The position numbers and the translations under genes are program-made. The notes under the pieces were generated by a model. It saw nothing but the letters and a program-made list of their open reading frames with translations. It was not told where the DNA came from and did not search any database. Shown in pieces: positions 1 to 11,255 of a stretch of 64,000 bases of DNA. Within the stretch, counting starts at the first letter, position 1; the number at the start of each line of letters is the position of its first letter. The stretch comes from Nannochloropsis salina CCMP1776 (lineage: Eukaryota; Sar; Eustigmatophyceae; Eustigmatales; Monodopsidaceae): NCBI GenBank assembly GCA_004565275.1, contig SDOX01000006.1, positions 1,116,001 through 1,180,000 on the forward strand. Reading direction: 5' to 3'.

Positions 1-1
1 T

Positions 2-226
2 AAGACGGTTAAAGCCTCAGAGGATTTGCAACCCTACCGACGATCCTATCGCCGCCGACCTCGTCCCTGCGTGGTGGACGAGGAATCAGCGGGGAAGGCA
101 GGAGAGGAGGGTGGAGGCACGCGTGATGGAGCGACAAAGAAAGGGAAGGTGGAAGGTACAGAGGAGGGCTTACGGGAGAGAGTGATAGAGGCGATGGAAA
201 AAATAATTGGGTCGCGTGTACGGTAA
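2..226 (+). CDS. 3' end of an unidentified gene (partial)
   Basis: A reading frame is open from the left edge of the window to a TAA at 224-226, giving about 74 residues rich in Arg, Lys, Glu and Gly and ending in 'EAMEKIIGSRVR'. There is no ATG in the visible part, so if real it is the C-terminal end of a gene that begins outside the window. The composition (basic patch, then an acidic/Gly stretch, then a short helix) is compatible with a nuclear or RNA-binding protein tail, but nothing identifies a family. It is convergent with SNU13. The call rests only on the open frame. Confidence 0.3.
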   Translation, partial: KTVKASEDLQPYRRSYRRRPRPCVVDEESAGKAGEEGGGTRDGATKKGKVEGTEEGLRERVIEAMEKIIGSRVR

Positions 227-684
227 TATACCCATAAGCTGGTCGCGGGCAGACGGAGGGTTTAGTGAGAGAGCACAGTCAGGAGGAGGAGATGGGGAAA
301 GCAGACTTGTCATGAAGACACAAAAAAGGAGAAGGTGCCAATGATATCAGCAGAAAGCAACCCTAAACAACGACAAGGCGGTGTCGTTCGTATACCGGTG
401 ACTTTGCGTGCGTATTTATGTTATCCCCGCTCCTCGAGGCTTCCGCATATGCGAGGGCATGCCGGGGCGAACTTTTTCTTTCCTTCCTTGCCGATTCTCG
501 GCCCTCCGCGGCACAGAGTAGGATCGACTCATACAAATTTTCGCTTTGAGTCGTCTCCATGTCGCACCCGCAAGGATGATGCGCGCTCTCGTATATTGAC
601 AAATCACGCCCCCTTTCCGTCCGGAGCCGACACCTTCCAGGACCCACATGCCTCTTCTCCTTCTCATTTAGCTCATGCACCATT
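227..684. other. Intergenic, convergent 3' ends
   Basis: This lies between the left-edge fragment (+) and the 3' end of SNU13 (-). Overlapping open frames on both strands at about 335-688 look like antisense shadows with no recognisable domain. I see nothing else. Confidence 0.4.
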
Positions 685-1421
685 CTAGATCAACAGGGCC
701 TCGATCCGATCCTTTAAGGAATTAATTTGGTCCTTCAACTGAGAGGCCTCATTGGAGAGAATGGCGCAAGAAATGACTGGACGGGTGACGCCGCAGGCGC
801 GGCCAAGGGCGATTTTGGCGGGGACGAAGACGTATGGTACATTCTACAAGTAAATATAGGAGGTGCAAAGGATGTCAAAATACCTGTAACAATCGAGCAG
901 GAGATTTTGGGGTCCTTACCTTATCCTCACACAGCAAAGGTAAGTGCAACAGAATCTCCAAAGGCTCCGCGTCAGCAGCCATGATGATGAGCTCGGCAAT
1001 GCCTCGATTCAGAGCTTTCGTGGCTGGAAGGAAAGATAAGTGGGAGTGTTAGAAGGGACAAAATGTCAGCATCGGATGCCATCACAGAACTCAACTCCCC
1101 GACCACAGTATGGTAGATCGATCGATAATTAGATGTACACAAAGGATTTCGTGTCACCATCATTTTGGGCACCAACCACGCCAAAACACATGTTCTGCAT
1201 GGTCACAGAAATTCAATCACTACTCCCGTCCGAATACTGTAATCAGTCCTCTCATTCCTCTTTCCGGCCTTCAACCCTCTTATCCTATCCTCACCCTCGT
1301 TCGCTCCCTTTTTAAGCTGCTTGTAATTGTTTGCTTGCTGCACCAGGTCAAGTATTGAGACCGTTAAGTCTGCGCTAGCCAAAGGGAAGGCTTTCTTACT
1401 GATCTCGCCACCGTTACTCAT
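685..1421 (-). CDS. SNU13: Snu13 / 15.5K (NHP2L1), U4 snRNP and box C/D snoRNP protein
   Basis: L7Ae-family kink-turn RNA-binding protein that nucleates the U4/U6.U5 tri-snRNP on the U4 5' stem-loop and also box C/D snoRNPs. There are three exons: 1421-1295, 1023-920 and 843-685, with consistent phases (GAG G|gtgagg, ag|CC ACG; AAG|gtaagg, ttgtag|AAT). Together they encode 129 residues against 128 in human. Exon 1 carries '[19 protein letters not shown]', exon 2 '[18 protein letters not shown]' and 'LPLLCEDK', and exon 3 '[18 protein letters not shown]', '[10 protein letters not shown]' and the C-terminus 'RIEALLI'. These are the diagnostic Snu13 blocks, including the RNA-binding RGxxE-like helix region. 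Start is the only ATG in frame. Its functional partner Prp31 lies at about 34.5-37.2 kb. Confidence 0.96.
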
Positions 1422-2560
1422 GGTGTGCTGCTATTACCCGGTAATGCTGTAGGTGGTTTGTTGTTGTCGTCCCTCGAGAAAGTACAAACTTGTCGGTGAA
1501 GGCGCCCAAAAATCGATGCACTGGGTATGTAATTAAGTTTTGTATTGTGTTGGTTGTTAGGTTATAAGAGAACACTATTATCACGGACGCGGTTCACCAC
1601 ATCTTATGACAGACTACCAGTGGATAAGAGGAAGTAGGGAGGAGCATTGAAAGGGTTGATGCATCAGCCATCACACGAGTAGAGCATGCCATCCTTCAAT
1701 CCTTGAAATTAACATGTTGGCCAGGATAAGTACGCCGCGGCGTGAGGCGCCCTCGTCAATGTGTGAATTGATCACCAAGGCACGGTATCTTCACAGCGGT
1801 TCCACGATCGGCATTCCGCGAACGAGAGACGAGGCGAGCGTCTGCGGCAGCTTGGAGTCGCCCCCCCTTTTTTTCTGGCCTTTTAATGCCATCAACAAAT
1901 AAACGGACTACATAGAACAGGATTTTGAGTAAATTTCAATTCGTAAATATTTTCTTTATAGAAGTATGAATGCGGTCAGCCTTGACAAATACAAGGAATG
2001 GGATCATCGGGTTTAACCTCCCCGCACTTCAGCTCCGTATGTACTCTAGTCCTCTCAGGCATGTTTCACCTTTGCAGCTCCGCTTTTATCCTTCTAATCC
2101 TTCAAATAAACAAACTCAAAGCGGATGGAAGATTCTTAATCGAGACGCGCGGACGCTGCTGCTTTGAAAAGTGAAGTCCATTAGTGGAGAAACAAAAGCG
2201 AAACGAAATATCAAGAGTAACAACTTGTACTATGTGGACCCGAAACATGATAGAAAAACTGTCTCAGAGAATTACCACGCACTCCAATCCCAAATCTGCT
2301 GGATGGCAAAGAGGAAGAGTACCCAGGGTGTATAAACTTTACTTCGACATTGTATATTTTTCGATGACACAATCCTAAAAAAATCAACATAGTTCCATGA
2401 GGTCGCCAGCATTCCTCCTCTCGACCTCTCACACCCCATGATATACCGATGAAACACTAACATACAAAGCAGTCCCGAGTTCTTCGCCTTGTCGCCTCCC
2501 ACATCTGTGAAGCTATTCTCCGAGACAAGGACCCAGCCAAGAGAAAATCGGCTCCCACCC
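1422..2560. other. Intergenic between SNU13 and the SOUL gene
   Basis: Comparatively AT-rich sequence holding the SNU13 upstream region and the 3' flank of the SOUL gene. Short open frames on both strands show no domain or conserved composition. No gene recognised. Confidence 0.4.
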
Positions 2561-4563
2561 CTAGTAATCTGACGGGCTCAGGTCGTCTTCCCCGCCTTCA
2601 TCCTCCTCATTGACCAATGTCGTCTCCACAAGCACTGGCTCTTCCATCTTCACCGTCCCAACCGAGGGTCCACCCTTCACCTCGACCAGAATCTCGTTCC
2701 GCCTCAACCATGGCAGGGTGTACGGGGGGTTGTACTGGAAGATGCGGTAAGACGCAGGGTCCACGACGGTCACACCGTCCCTATCCAACAGGGACAGCAA
2801 GGAGATCAACTGCCGCTGTACCTCGCCCTCTGTGGCAAAGCCTGCGAACTCCCTTGCCGCCAGGCGTTCGCGGGCGGTGGTGGTCAAACGGACCTTGCTG
2901 TCCATGGGCCGCGGGGCCGTCTCGGTGGTGTAGGGAGAAGCCATGATGAAACGCATGCTGTAAGCTTCCCCAGCCCCGCGATGCTGGGCATCCTTCCGTA
3001 TCTCCACAGGCGTGGTCATTGCCATGTTCGTCTTGGCCTCGTTCGCGCCAAAAATGTAGCCGGCAAGCGTGTTGAAGGCGCCCCCTGTCATGGTGGGACT
3101 GCCCAGCACGGGCCCGGCACCCGTGGACTCTGCCTTGGCGTCACTGCTGCCCATTTCTGTGTAGGCGACTGTGAGCGACAAAAAAGGTCAACAAAAATGT
3201 CAAAGAAAGCGGAATGCCGGCACCGGATCAAGAGCCTGATAGAGAGACAAGCAGGGGGCTAGCCGTTTGACTCGGGCTCATGCCGACCAAATAGGGAACA
3301 TTGCAGGCGCATCCGCTGGCAGAGGAGAAAAAAAGAGCGAGCATCCACACACCTGTGTACGGGTCATACTCGCGTATCTCGTAACCGTGGCCCTCGTGAA
3401 GGACCTGGAAGGAGGGGGTCTCCAAGCCTTCGGGCGTCCGTAGGAAAACGTTGCGGGCCTCCGAGGGCAAGGCAGTCGAAACCTCTCGCAGAGTCTCCGC
3501 CAACTGGAGACAAGAGGGTATCGTGAAGTTCGTGGAAGGTGAAGGAGGGAAATGAAGAAGGGAGGAAGGAAGAAAGAGAAGTGAATCGGGGGGCCGGAAA
3601 TGTCGCGGTCGATGAGCACAGACCAAGGCGATGGACGCGTGGATACCAACGAAATATTAGACACGCAGCCAGAATGCCTTTCAAGAGATAGCAAAAAAGA
3701 AGAGGGGCTAGGTTTGTTCGGTAAAATAACAGAAAGGGAGGCTAAAGAGAGAGAAAAGGGGGAGAAACGGGTAGGCACCTCTTTCGGGTTCTTCGGCAAG
3801 TTCTCGTAAGAGCGCTGTGCGAGTTTAGGCATTTCTTCCAGGAGTATCTTGGCAGCTTGCTCTGGCTCAGAGGCCAGCTGAGGAATAATGTCCTCTGTCA
3901 GTTGCCGGCGCTGGTAGAGATGGTAGGGGAGACGCGAAGGAAGGTGAGGGGTTCAATCATGACAAGCTTCAAAAACAGCAGAGAAATGGGCGCCAGAGCG
4001 TTGCAAGGAGGGGTTCACTGACGTACCACAGCTTTGATGCCGTCGGTAAGCAAACCATCCACAGAGCCTTCGCGGATGGCCTCCTCTACGTCTTTGCGGA
4101 TCTCAGGGGCCCGGGAGACCACGTCCTACGAAAATCAGGGTGGTGAGGTGGGTCCTTCACTGAGTACAATGATCGAAGCGTTGACCCATACATTCGCATG
4201 TTTATTTTGTCTCGGCAATATTACTGTACACAAAATAGTGAATCCAGAAGGCGGCTGAATACCGGGAAGAGCAGAGGGCGAAGGATGGCAAAGCATGACC
4301 GCCTTCACAAGAAGCTCCATTCCGTGCAAATCACGAACCTGAAAAAGCACCTGACGCTGAGCCATGCCAGTGGTCGGCGACATGAGTAGCTCCAAGGACT
4401 CTTGCCAAGACAGGTCTCCCTTACTTTTTGTGGCCTCCAAGCGGACCACATTACTGACTGCGACCCGGGGAGGGAGCCTGGACGGCAGCCAAAAAGCACC
4501 GCTTCGGTCCAAAAAATCCCATAAAAGGAGTCCCACGACTACGCGGCCTGTCAGAAACTGCAT
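2561..4563 (-). CDS. Plastid-targeted SOUL heme-binding protein
   Basis: SOUL/HBP-family protein, a group that binds haem or other tetrapyrroles; plastid members are linked to tetrapyrrole handling and eyespot or plastoglobule functions. My model has five exons: 4563 to 4351 (or 4339), 4125-4027, 3910-3779, 3503-3353 and 3168-2561, with matching phases and about 400 residues. The SOUL domain occupies the last two exons: 'GHGYEIREYDPYT', 'AFNTLAGYIFGANE', 'NMAMTTPVEI', 'YSMRFIMASPY' and 'YNPPYTLPWLRRNEI' are characteristic. The N-terminus 'MQFLTGRVVVGLLLWDF' is hydrophobic and is followed by 'SGAFWLPSR', which fits a signal peptide plus a Phe-initial plastid transit peptide. Middle exons are alpha-helical with no known domain. 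The first donor site is ambiguous between two GTs 12 bases apart. Confidence 0.9.
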
Positions 4564-4986
4564 GTGCGACTCTCGTTTGAAATCCTGTTCGGGAAAGGGG
4601 GCGTGGGAGTAAGTCACGTGGTCGCGGAAATAGAACACTCATTTGGAAGACTCTGGGGAAAGAGCGTCGGAGCAGAGATCTCAAGTAACCTCCCGTGTGC
4701 TATTCGATAGCTCGAAATATCGAAGTTTTTTTCCGAAAAAATAAATACAAATCGGTGTTTTTCAAGTACTTTGTAGGCCAACATTTTTCGTTTTTACTTT
4801 GTGTCGCAGCTTTGTTCCTTTTTCTGCGGACTTCACGTCCTGTACTCGCATGTAGTTCTCACACCGTCAAGGCCGACACAGTGATGGAGCGACGCCGAGA
4901 TGATATTGCCGTAGGTTTTCCCATGGGACGACGGCTTTGATCGGTAAATGCTCGTCTTTGGTCATACCGTCAGTGACTTCCCACCT
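4564..4986. other. Intergenic between two minus-strand genes
   Basis: Only 423 bases separate the SOUL start codon from the stop of the voltage-sensor-like gene. The stretch at 4700-4810 is AT-rich (runs of A and T), as expected for promoter or 3' UTR. There is no room for a missing channel pore domain followed by a normal promoter. Confidence 0.4.
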
Positions 4987-7092
4987 TCATTCATCCAAAC
5001 GTTTCTCGAACCAAGTTGTCTCTGGCCACTTCTTCACATGCTCATGAGCACCGATAGCTTCTCTATCCACTTCTCCGGGGTGAAACTTCCTGTTCGCCTT
5101 TCCCCTTGATTTAACTTCATAATCTTCTTGGCGAGTCGACGCATGCGTGCCTCTGCTACTCGTGTGCCGGGCCCGCCACACCTTTCCCGGCGTTGTCTTT
5201 TCCTCCTCCCCCCCCTCCCCATCGGGGAGGGCCACCACCAAATGTGCCTCCAGCTTCCTATACACCCTCCACAGGAAAGAGACGACGGGAAGCCGACAGA
5301 GCCACCGCAACGCCCGAATAAAGAGGCGCAAACCCCTGTAGCCACTCCGGTATTTCACCACGTGCTTCACCCCGTCCACTTTCTTCACGTCCAGCACCTT
5401 CGTCCACTCCAAAAACCGTTTCACATTCCCGGGACGCAGCATGCGCGGGATCTTCTCCCCCACTCCCCTTTTCACCCTGCCAAACAATCCGCCCACCCCC
5501 CGGCCAACGTGACCTATCGCCCGCCGGAGCAGGTTCCGCTTCTTCTGTTTGGGCGCGAGCAACAAAGCGGAGATAGCCAGCCAAGGGAAGGAGAAGCACA
5601 AGTCCAGCCAAAAATCACGCGTCAGATACTGCACGGCGATGGCGTGGGGGTCCGTCAAGAGCACCAGGGTCTCCGTCTCTGCCTCAGGGTCGACCCCGGC
5701 TTCCACCTCGGTCCGGAAGGCGAGGGCCAGGTCGGCGAGGAACCAGAAGGTTTCCAGAAGAAGAAGGTGATAGAGGGAGGTGGCGTCGAGGGGGGAAGGG
5801 GCAGGGGAGGGGGAGGCTTGGGAGGAGGTGGAGGAGGGCGGGGCGGAGGGCGGGGAGGACGGGGTCGGGCCGGGGGGGAAGGGCCCGGGGTGGCGGTGAA
5901 CGAGGGAAGCCGCGTCGTAGCACAGAACAAGGAGTGCGACCAGCACTGTGAGCATGTCCCAGGCGCGTTTCCAGGGGGAATCCTGTCGCAGGACCCACGG
6001 CCGGGAGTGTCGCCCAAACCAGGAGGGTAGGGGGCGCCATCGAAGCAGCCACCAGCGGCCCCGACCTCGGTGTTTAGGGCGGGTGGGGACATGGGACTGT
6101 TTCAAGGACAGAAGAGATGGGAATGGGGGGGAGGGAGAAGGAGAAGAGAGACACCGGGGCCGGGGCCGACGGTGGAGGGGAGGACAAGAAGGGGAGGAGG
6201 GCGGAGGGGCGTAGATCCTCATCATGCGTTTCGCCCCTGCGGGTCCTCGCGGAGAGGTTCCGCGCAAGGCATGGTTCTCACCCTTGCCATGATAATGGCT
6301 CGAAAAGACGGAGCCACTGGCTGATTCCCTCCCTGCACTCTCCTCGCGAACCGGATACCTTCGAGGGGGGCCCCAGGGGCCGCAGGCCTCCACCTCACTG
6401 TCCACTATTCTCTTCGCTTCCCTCTCACATCCTCCCGCTTCGCCTTTTTCCCTCCACGCCGGCTCTCTGGTTCCTTTCGTCCTCCAATTGTCTGAAAAAC
6501 CTCGCCTCGGGCCTCGTCCCTCCTCCTCCGTCCCGTCCCATTCCTCTTCTTCCTTCTCCTCGACCGAATCCCCCTCTTCCTCTCTGTCCGGCGACAACGA
6601 CAAGACACCATTGCGCACATGCTCTACATAATCTTCGCTTGAATCTTGGAGCATACTTCTATGCTGCTCTCCAGGCCTATAAGAGTCTCCGTCCCGCCCA
6701 TATCCCTCCTTCCCGTCCATTCCATTCCTAAGCTGCCCCCTCCCCCTTTCCGCCAAGCCGCGTCTCTTTGAATCTTCGCCTTTATGGACGAGACGATGTG
6801 CACACTGCGCGCATCTTGCTTCCACCCGAGACACGGGCCTGTGCGAAGCGTCGTAGCCGTGGTCAAGAGGTCGAAATCGCTTTGCCGAGAAGAGATGCGG
6901 GTCGGACATCTCCGGGAGGCTGCCGTCAGGCTGAAAAGTTCTGCGCGGCCTCCTATCAGTGTACGGGCGACGACGGCTGTGATCATCGTTCTTGTCGCCA
7001 GTGATCTCCCTTTCGCTCGTGCTGGCAGGGCTTGGGCTAGACGGATGGGCGGGAAAAGATGCCACCGGCAACGGGCCTGGTGGACGATGCAT
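4987..7092 (-). CDS. Voltage-sensor-like membrane protein resembling S1-S4 of CNBD/EAG-type channels, no pore seen
   Basis: A single open frame of 701 residues from ATG at 7092. Residues 1-370 are charged, Arg/Glu-rich and low complexity. From about 377 there is a hydrophobic segment 'WDMLTVLVALLVLCYDAAS' (S1-like), then a Pro/Ser-rich loop, then 'ETFWFLADLALAFRTEV' (S2-like with the FRT signature), 'LTDPHAIAVQYLTRDFWLDL' and 'CFSFPWLAIS' (S3-like). After a basic linker comes 'GYRGLRLFIRALRWLCRL' (S4-like, Arg every third or fourth residue). The order and the FRT/DP/YL/LDL spacing are those of HCN, CNG and EAG channels as I remember them. No S5, GYG-type selectivity filter, S6 or cyclic-nucleotide domain follows before the stop. 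It could be a voltage-sensor-only protein, a decayed channel, or a gene with unrecognised 3' exons. It is divergent from ribH. Confidence 0.6.
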   Translation of the reverse strand: MHRPPGPLPVASFPAHPSSPSPASTSEREITGDKNDDHSRRRPYTDRRPRRTFQPDGSLPEMSDPHLFSAKRFRPLDHGYDASHRPVSRVEARCAQCAHRLVHKGEDSKRRGLAERGRGQLRNGMDGKEGYGRDGDSYRPGEQHRSMLQDSSEDYVEHVRNGVLSLSPDREEEGDSVEEKEEEEWDGTEEEGRGPRRGFSDNWRTKGTREPAWREKGEAGGCEREAKRIVDSEVEACGPWGPPRRYPVREESAGRESASGSVFSSHYHGKGENHALRGTSPRGPAGAKRMMRIYAPPPSSPSCPPLHRRPRPRCLSSPSPSPPFPSLLSLKQSHVPTRPKHRGRGRWWLLRWRPLPSWFGRHSRPWVLRQDSPWKRAWDMLTVLVALLVLCYDAASLVHRHPGPFPPGPTPSSPPSAPPSSTSSQASPSPAPSPLDATSLYHLLLLETFWFLADLALAFRTEVEAGVDPEAETETLVLLTDPHAIAVQYLTRDFWLDLCFSFPWLAISALLLAPKQKKRNLLRRAIGHVGRGVGGLFGRVKRGVGEKIPRMLRPGNVKRFLEWTKVLDVKKVDGVKHVVKYRSGYRGLRLFIRALRWLCRLPVVSFLWRVYRKLEAHLVVALPDGEGGEEEKTTPGKVWRARHTSSRGTHASTRQEDYEVKSRGKANRKFHPGEVDREAIGAHEHVKKWPETTWFEKRLDE

Positions 7093-7631
7093 GGGGAGAC
7101 CCTGTCGGCCAACTTATGGTCACACGCCACCCCTTCCCCTGCACCTATCCAGAAATGTGCCATGATGTTTCGTGAGTTTTGAGCAGCTGTCAGAATGTGG
7201 GTAACTAGCACGATCATTTCCACTGTTTTTGGACTCGCCCCCTGACTGCAACCCATACCCATCTCACACGGACCGTCGCTGTTATCGCATGACCTCCTGC
7301 CTACGTGCTAAGCTGACGGTGGCGTGGAGAGTTATCTCTTAAGGACGCGACGTGTCCGGTCTAGCAGGTACTTATTTGCCTTGAAAGACCGGCCTGCGCG
7401 TACGACAGAGCATGTTGAGGCACGCGTTTGGGATTACAATGTCTTCTCATACGTAGAGGACTGGCGGGCACCCCGACGTCGCAACACGTTTTTCTGTGAC
7501 CTTCTCCTCACCAACCGGGCAGGCCATTGATTTACAAGCTTGATTCGCTCATGCGACGCGTTTTAAATTATCGACATCTTCTATTTTATTCCTTTCGCTT
7601 ACCTCTTCTCTCTCCCGTAAGCCCGAAAGGT
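7093..7631. other. Divergent intergenic region
   Basis: A 539-base region between the start codons of the voltage-sensor-like gene (-) and lumazine synthase (+), presumably holding both promoters. I recognise no specific motif. Confidence 0.4.
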
Positions 7632-8740
7632 ATGGTGCGCCTTCCCACGATCGTAGCGGTAGCCTGTCTCCTCCAAGGTATTGCCGCCTTTGTCACCCCG
7701 CGACCCGTACTTCTGAGCCCAGGGAGGCCCTCAATGGTGAGTGGGGTATACAAATGCTTTTAAACGTAATTGCCTCGCAGCTTTCCGTCGTTCTTCCTCT
7801 GGTAAAACGCACATGGCCTCTGAGTCCACGCTGTGGAACAAGAGCTCTGACTCCTCATGATCCCGCTCTTTATCCTCTTTTCTCGGTACTGCCTCCAGCG
7901 CGTCAATCCCCTCATGATGTCCAAGGATCTCGTCGGATTTGGGGACGACTTGGACGGGTCGACGTGCCGCATTGGCATCGTGAAGACACGCTGGAATCCC
8001 GAGGTTGTCGATTCCCTTTATGAAGGCGTCCGCGCCGCTTTGAACGAGACTGGCGTCAAGGACGAAAATATTTACGACACTACCGTGCCAGGGTCTTTTG
8101 AACTGCCCTTGGCGGCCCGGTTTTTGGCACTGTCGAGGCAGTGCGACGTGGTGATTACAATCGGATGTCTGATCAAGGGGGAGACAATGCATTTCGAGTA
8201 CATCGCCGAGGCTGTCACCAAAGGGTTGATGGATGTGAGTCACCCCCAATGCCGCGCTAGTCAATAACGTGCTTAGGGTCATCTGGTCCGACCTCGACCT
8301 TCTCTCATCGGTCCTACGCCTCCATTTTCACAGATTCAACTGCAAACAACCATTCCTGTCATTTTTGGCTTGCTTACGGTCCTCACAGAGGAGCAGGCCG
8401 TTGCACGTTCGAAGGGGGGAAACAATCACGGCATTTCGTGGGGGAAGACCGCAGTGGAAATGGCGCTGTTGCGCAATGCAGCTTTAGCCAAGGGACCGAA
8501 CAGGGTAAGAGCCAACGAGTGCTGGGAAAGCTGGCATTGATGTCATTTATCCACGCTTCGCGTGGCATTTATTGATACATTTGGAATACACGTGTGATTG
8601 CAATGTTTTCGATGGCATTCAGTGCGTCAGAGCACGCGTCTGACTCTCATATGCCTTCCTACCAGGCGACACTCTCTTTGACAGAGAAACTGGAGGACAC
8701 GCCGGAGGAGAAGAAGCAGTCCAAACAATTTGGCTTTTGA
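7632..8740 (+). CDS. ribH: 6,7-dimethyl-8-ribityllumazine synthase, plastid
   Basis: Catalyses the penultimate step of riboflavin synthesis, condensing 5-amino-6-ribitylaminouracil with dihydroxybutanone phosphate. Four exons: 7632-7736, 7899-8234, 8334-8504 and 8666-8740, all in phase 0, give 228 residues. The enzyme core contains 'RIGIVKTRWNPEVV', 'TTVPGSFELPLAARF', 'GCLIKGETMHFEYI' (the His of MHFEY is the family's catalytic His) and 'TTIPVIFGLLTV'. The N-terminus 'MVRLPTIVAVACLLQGIAAF' is a signal peptide ending in Ala before 'FVTPR', a secondary-plastid bipartite targeting pattern. The first 49 residues precede the bacterial-type core, so the ATG at 7632 fits an imported protein. The last exon adds a short charged tail ending in 'KQFGF'. 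An AATAAA lies at 9048, downstream. Confidence 0.96.
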
Positions 8741-9437
8741 ACATGATTTCATGTAGCCTTTGCAGTCATCCCTGCTCCGCATGGTGGGATTCTCATAGCG
8801 TAGAGTCGTTGCAAACGGCGGAAAGAAAGTTCTAGCTCATCAAATGTATGTGTACATGCACACGGATTGCGAGAAACATAAAAGAAAGCCCTGCTAAGTT
8901 TGAAAGATACAGCTGTGTCAATGTCTTGCCAACCTTCTGCTTTCGTTGCGCAGGGTTCAAACTGTTGGATGTAGTTAGATCGGGCTTGGGCTGCTGTTGG
9001 GGCAAGCACCTCCACTGTTGACGATAGTCCCCGTTTAACGTCTCGTGAATAAAGCTTTACAAACATATGTCAATCTCGCCCTTCTTGACCGCTCGCGTCT
9101 CCTGCGATGTGATGTGACTGACGACATGCCTGTCTACGTTCCCGTCTCTGCTATGGGAGCTCTCAAAGCAAGAATAAAACATGGGGGAAATCTCACTCAT
9201 GTCTTTCGCCAGCTGGTCACGTAGATGAAAAAAAGATTGCGCGTGACTACATGCCCATTATGTGTTGTGCTCTACCTTGAATGGTGAAAAAGCGCCTTTT
9301 GTGGGGAGTTGAAATAACCTCCTCCCCCTGTGCCAGGTAATGTTAAGTCCTCAGCACGAAGCATAGGCGAGCACTTTTTTTTTTTGATATTTCTGTGTGG
9401 ACTATTGAATTCAGAACTAAGGCGTGTCCTTTTACTC
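8741..9437. other. Intergenic between ribH and the ketoacyl synthase
   Basis: Holds the ribH 3' flank and the promoter of the next gene. A 105-codon ATG frame on the minus strand at 8749-9066 has no recognisable features and overlaps the probable 3' UTR; I do not call it a gene. An AATAAA hexamer is present at 9048-9053 on the plus strand. Confidence 0.4.
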
Positions 9438-11133
9438 ATGTTGAGCAGGCATATTACTGATATGTCACTCGTGCGACGGCGAGTGGTAGTATCAGGTATA
9501 GGGATTATAAGCCCGCTGGGGATGGGTAGGAAGGCAACATGGGATGCCCTGCTAGCCGGTCGAATCGGGGTCCGTGCATTGGACGCAGAGAAGGACAAAA
9601 TACCTGAATTGCCTGCATTACCAGCTCGGGTGAGTGTCGAGTGAAAGAATGGGTGGTCTGCAACCAGAGCTTTTATTTTCTAGGAGCGGACGCAAACGCT
9701 ATGAAGTCGGGGAGGGGCTTTTTACTATCCCCGACACGTTTCGTAACACCTCTTTTTTCACACATATGTCGTGGGGCGCATCTCTTCAGATTGCTGCCAC
9801 AGTCGATCAAGCACAGGTCAGGCCTCCTCCCGGAGAGGAGGGCAATTGGCCTCGCCTCTCCCCCTTCATCCGGTACGCCCTCCTAGCCGCCGAGGAGGCT
9901 TTACATCACGCCCAGTGGCATCCGCGCACTTCGCATGACAAGGAACGCACTGGAGTATATATTGGCACGGGAATCGGATGCCTGGAAGAGATCGTGGAGG
10001 CGCAGCGTGTCATGGCATCAGGAGGGGGGATCCGCCGTGTGAGTCCTCATTTCGTCCCTAAAATTCTGGGCAATCTGGCCACGGGAAATGTCAGCATTCG
10101 GCATGGCTTGCAGGGGCCGAATCATGCATCCATCACTGCCTGCGCTAGTGGAGCCCACGCGATCGGGGATGCCTTCCGGCTCGTCCAATACGGGGACGCG
10201 GATGTGATGGTGGCGGGGGGGACGGAAGCCTGTATCAACGCCCTCTGTCTGGGAGGGTTCTCAAGACTCCGTGCATTGAGCACCCGGTACAACGACGAGC
10301 CAGAGCGGGCATCCCGGCCTTTCGACGCCGACAGGGACGGATTTGTGGTGGGAGAAGGGGCGGCCGTGCTCGTTTTGGAAGAGAGGGAGCATGCTCTGGC
10401 CAGGGGTGTGAAGCCGTTGGCGGAAATCGTCGGTTATGGAATGGCAGGGGACGCACACCACATCACGGCACCTTCCCCGGACGGCGGGGGCGCCTTTCGC
10501 GCAATGCGAGCTGCGTTGGGCAGCGCCAAGGAGGGCGGCGGGGTGCGATTGTGGGAGGTCGGTCATGTGAACGCGCACGCGACCTCGACGCCCGTGGGGG
10601 ATGTGATCGAGGGGCAGGCCTTGCAACGTCTCTGGGAGGAGCACTGCAGGCAAGACAAGAGGGGCGCGGGGACGAATGCCAGGATGGACGTGTCGGCGAC
10701 GAAGGGGGCGACGGGGCACTTGCTAGGCGCGGCGGGGGCGTTGGAGTCGGCCTTCACGGTGCTGGCTTTGCGGGACGGCGTGATTCCAGGGACCGCCAAT
10801 TTAGAAAGGTAAGAGGGGGAGGATAGGGGTGAGAGCGTCTTTTTAAAGGATCTAGACGGGAGAAAAGCGGGAAACTGAGAGCGATACTTCGTCAAGACAT
10901 TCGAGAGGGATGTATCAAGAGGCCAGGATGCCGGGTTTTTTAACACCATTGCTTGGCTGCTCCCCCCTTGACCATGCAGGCCTGACAGCGTCGCCAAAGC
11001 CTGGGACTTCCAAATCGTCGGACAGAGCCCACAGAGCCCCCATCTTCTGCGGCCCGACATGGAGTACGCCCTCTCTAATTCCTTTGGCTTCGGCGGGGTC
11101 AATGTGTCCTTGCTTTTCCGCCGCTGTACATAG
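9438..11133 (+). CDS. fabF: 3-oxoacyl-ACP synthase II (FabF/OXSM type), probably mitochondrial
   Basis: Beta-ketoacyl-ACP synthase that elongates acyl-ACP by condensation with malonyl-ACP. Three exons: 9438-9629, 9817-10808 and 10980-11133, with consistent phases, give 445 residues, a normal length for the family. Landmarks: 'RRVVVSGIGIISPLG' at the N-terminus, 'GVYIGTGIGCLEEI', the nucleophile region 'ITACASGAHAIGDA', 'GDADVMVAGGTEA', the first catalytic His in 'VNAHATSTPVGD', 'SATKGATGHLLGAAGA' with the second His, and 'YALSNSFGFGGVN' in the last exon. The acceptor at 9816 was chosen because it keeps phase and joins 'LPARV' to 'RPPPGEEG'; nearer AGs break the frame. The presequence is short and basic (MLSRHITDMSLVRRR) with no signal peptide, so a mitochondrial enzyme for lipoate precursor synthesis seems likelier than a plastid one. 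AATAAA occurs at 11196. Confidence 0.94.
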
Positions 11134-11255
11134 GAGGAGCCTGTGTTTTTAAATTTACCCGTCATTGACGAGAAAACGTGGAACATTGAAAAGCAAATAA
11201 AACTTATATTGTACATGTTATTGTCACTTTCATGCTTTTCCGGTTGTACGTACTT

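Noticed and set aside
335-688. 117-codon frame on the plus strand near the SNU13 3' end
   Set aside because: It overlaps the antisense of the SNU13 stop region and other frames, and shows no recognisable protein features.
8749-9066. 105-codon ATG frame on the minus strand after ribH
   Set aside because: No domain, signal or coil, and it lies over the probable ribH 3' UTR with its AATAAA.
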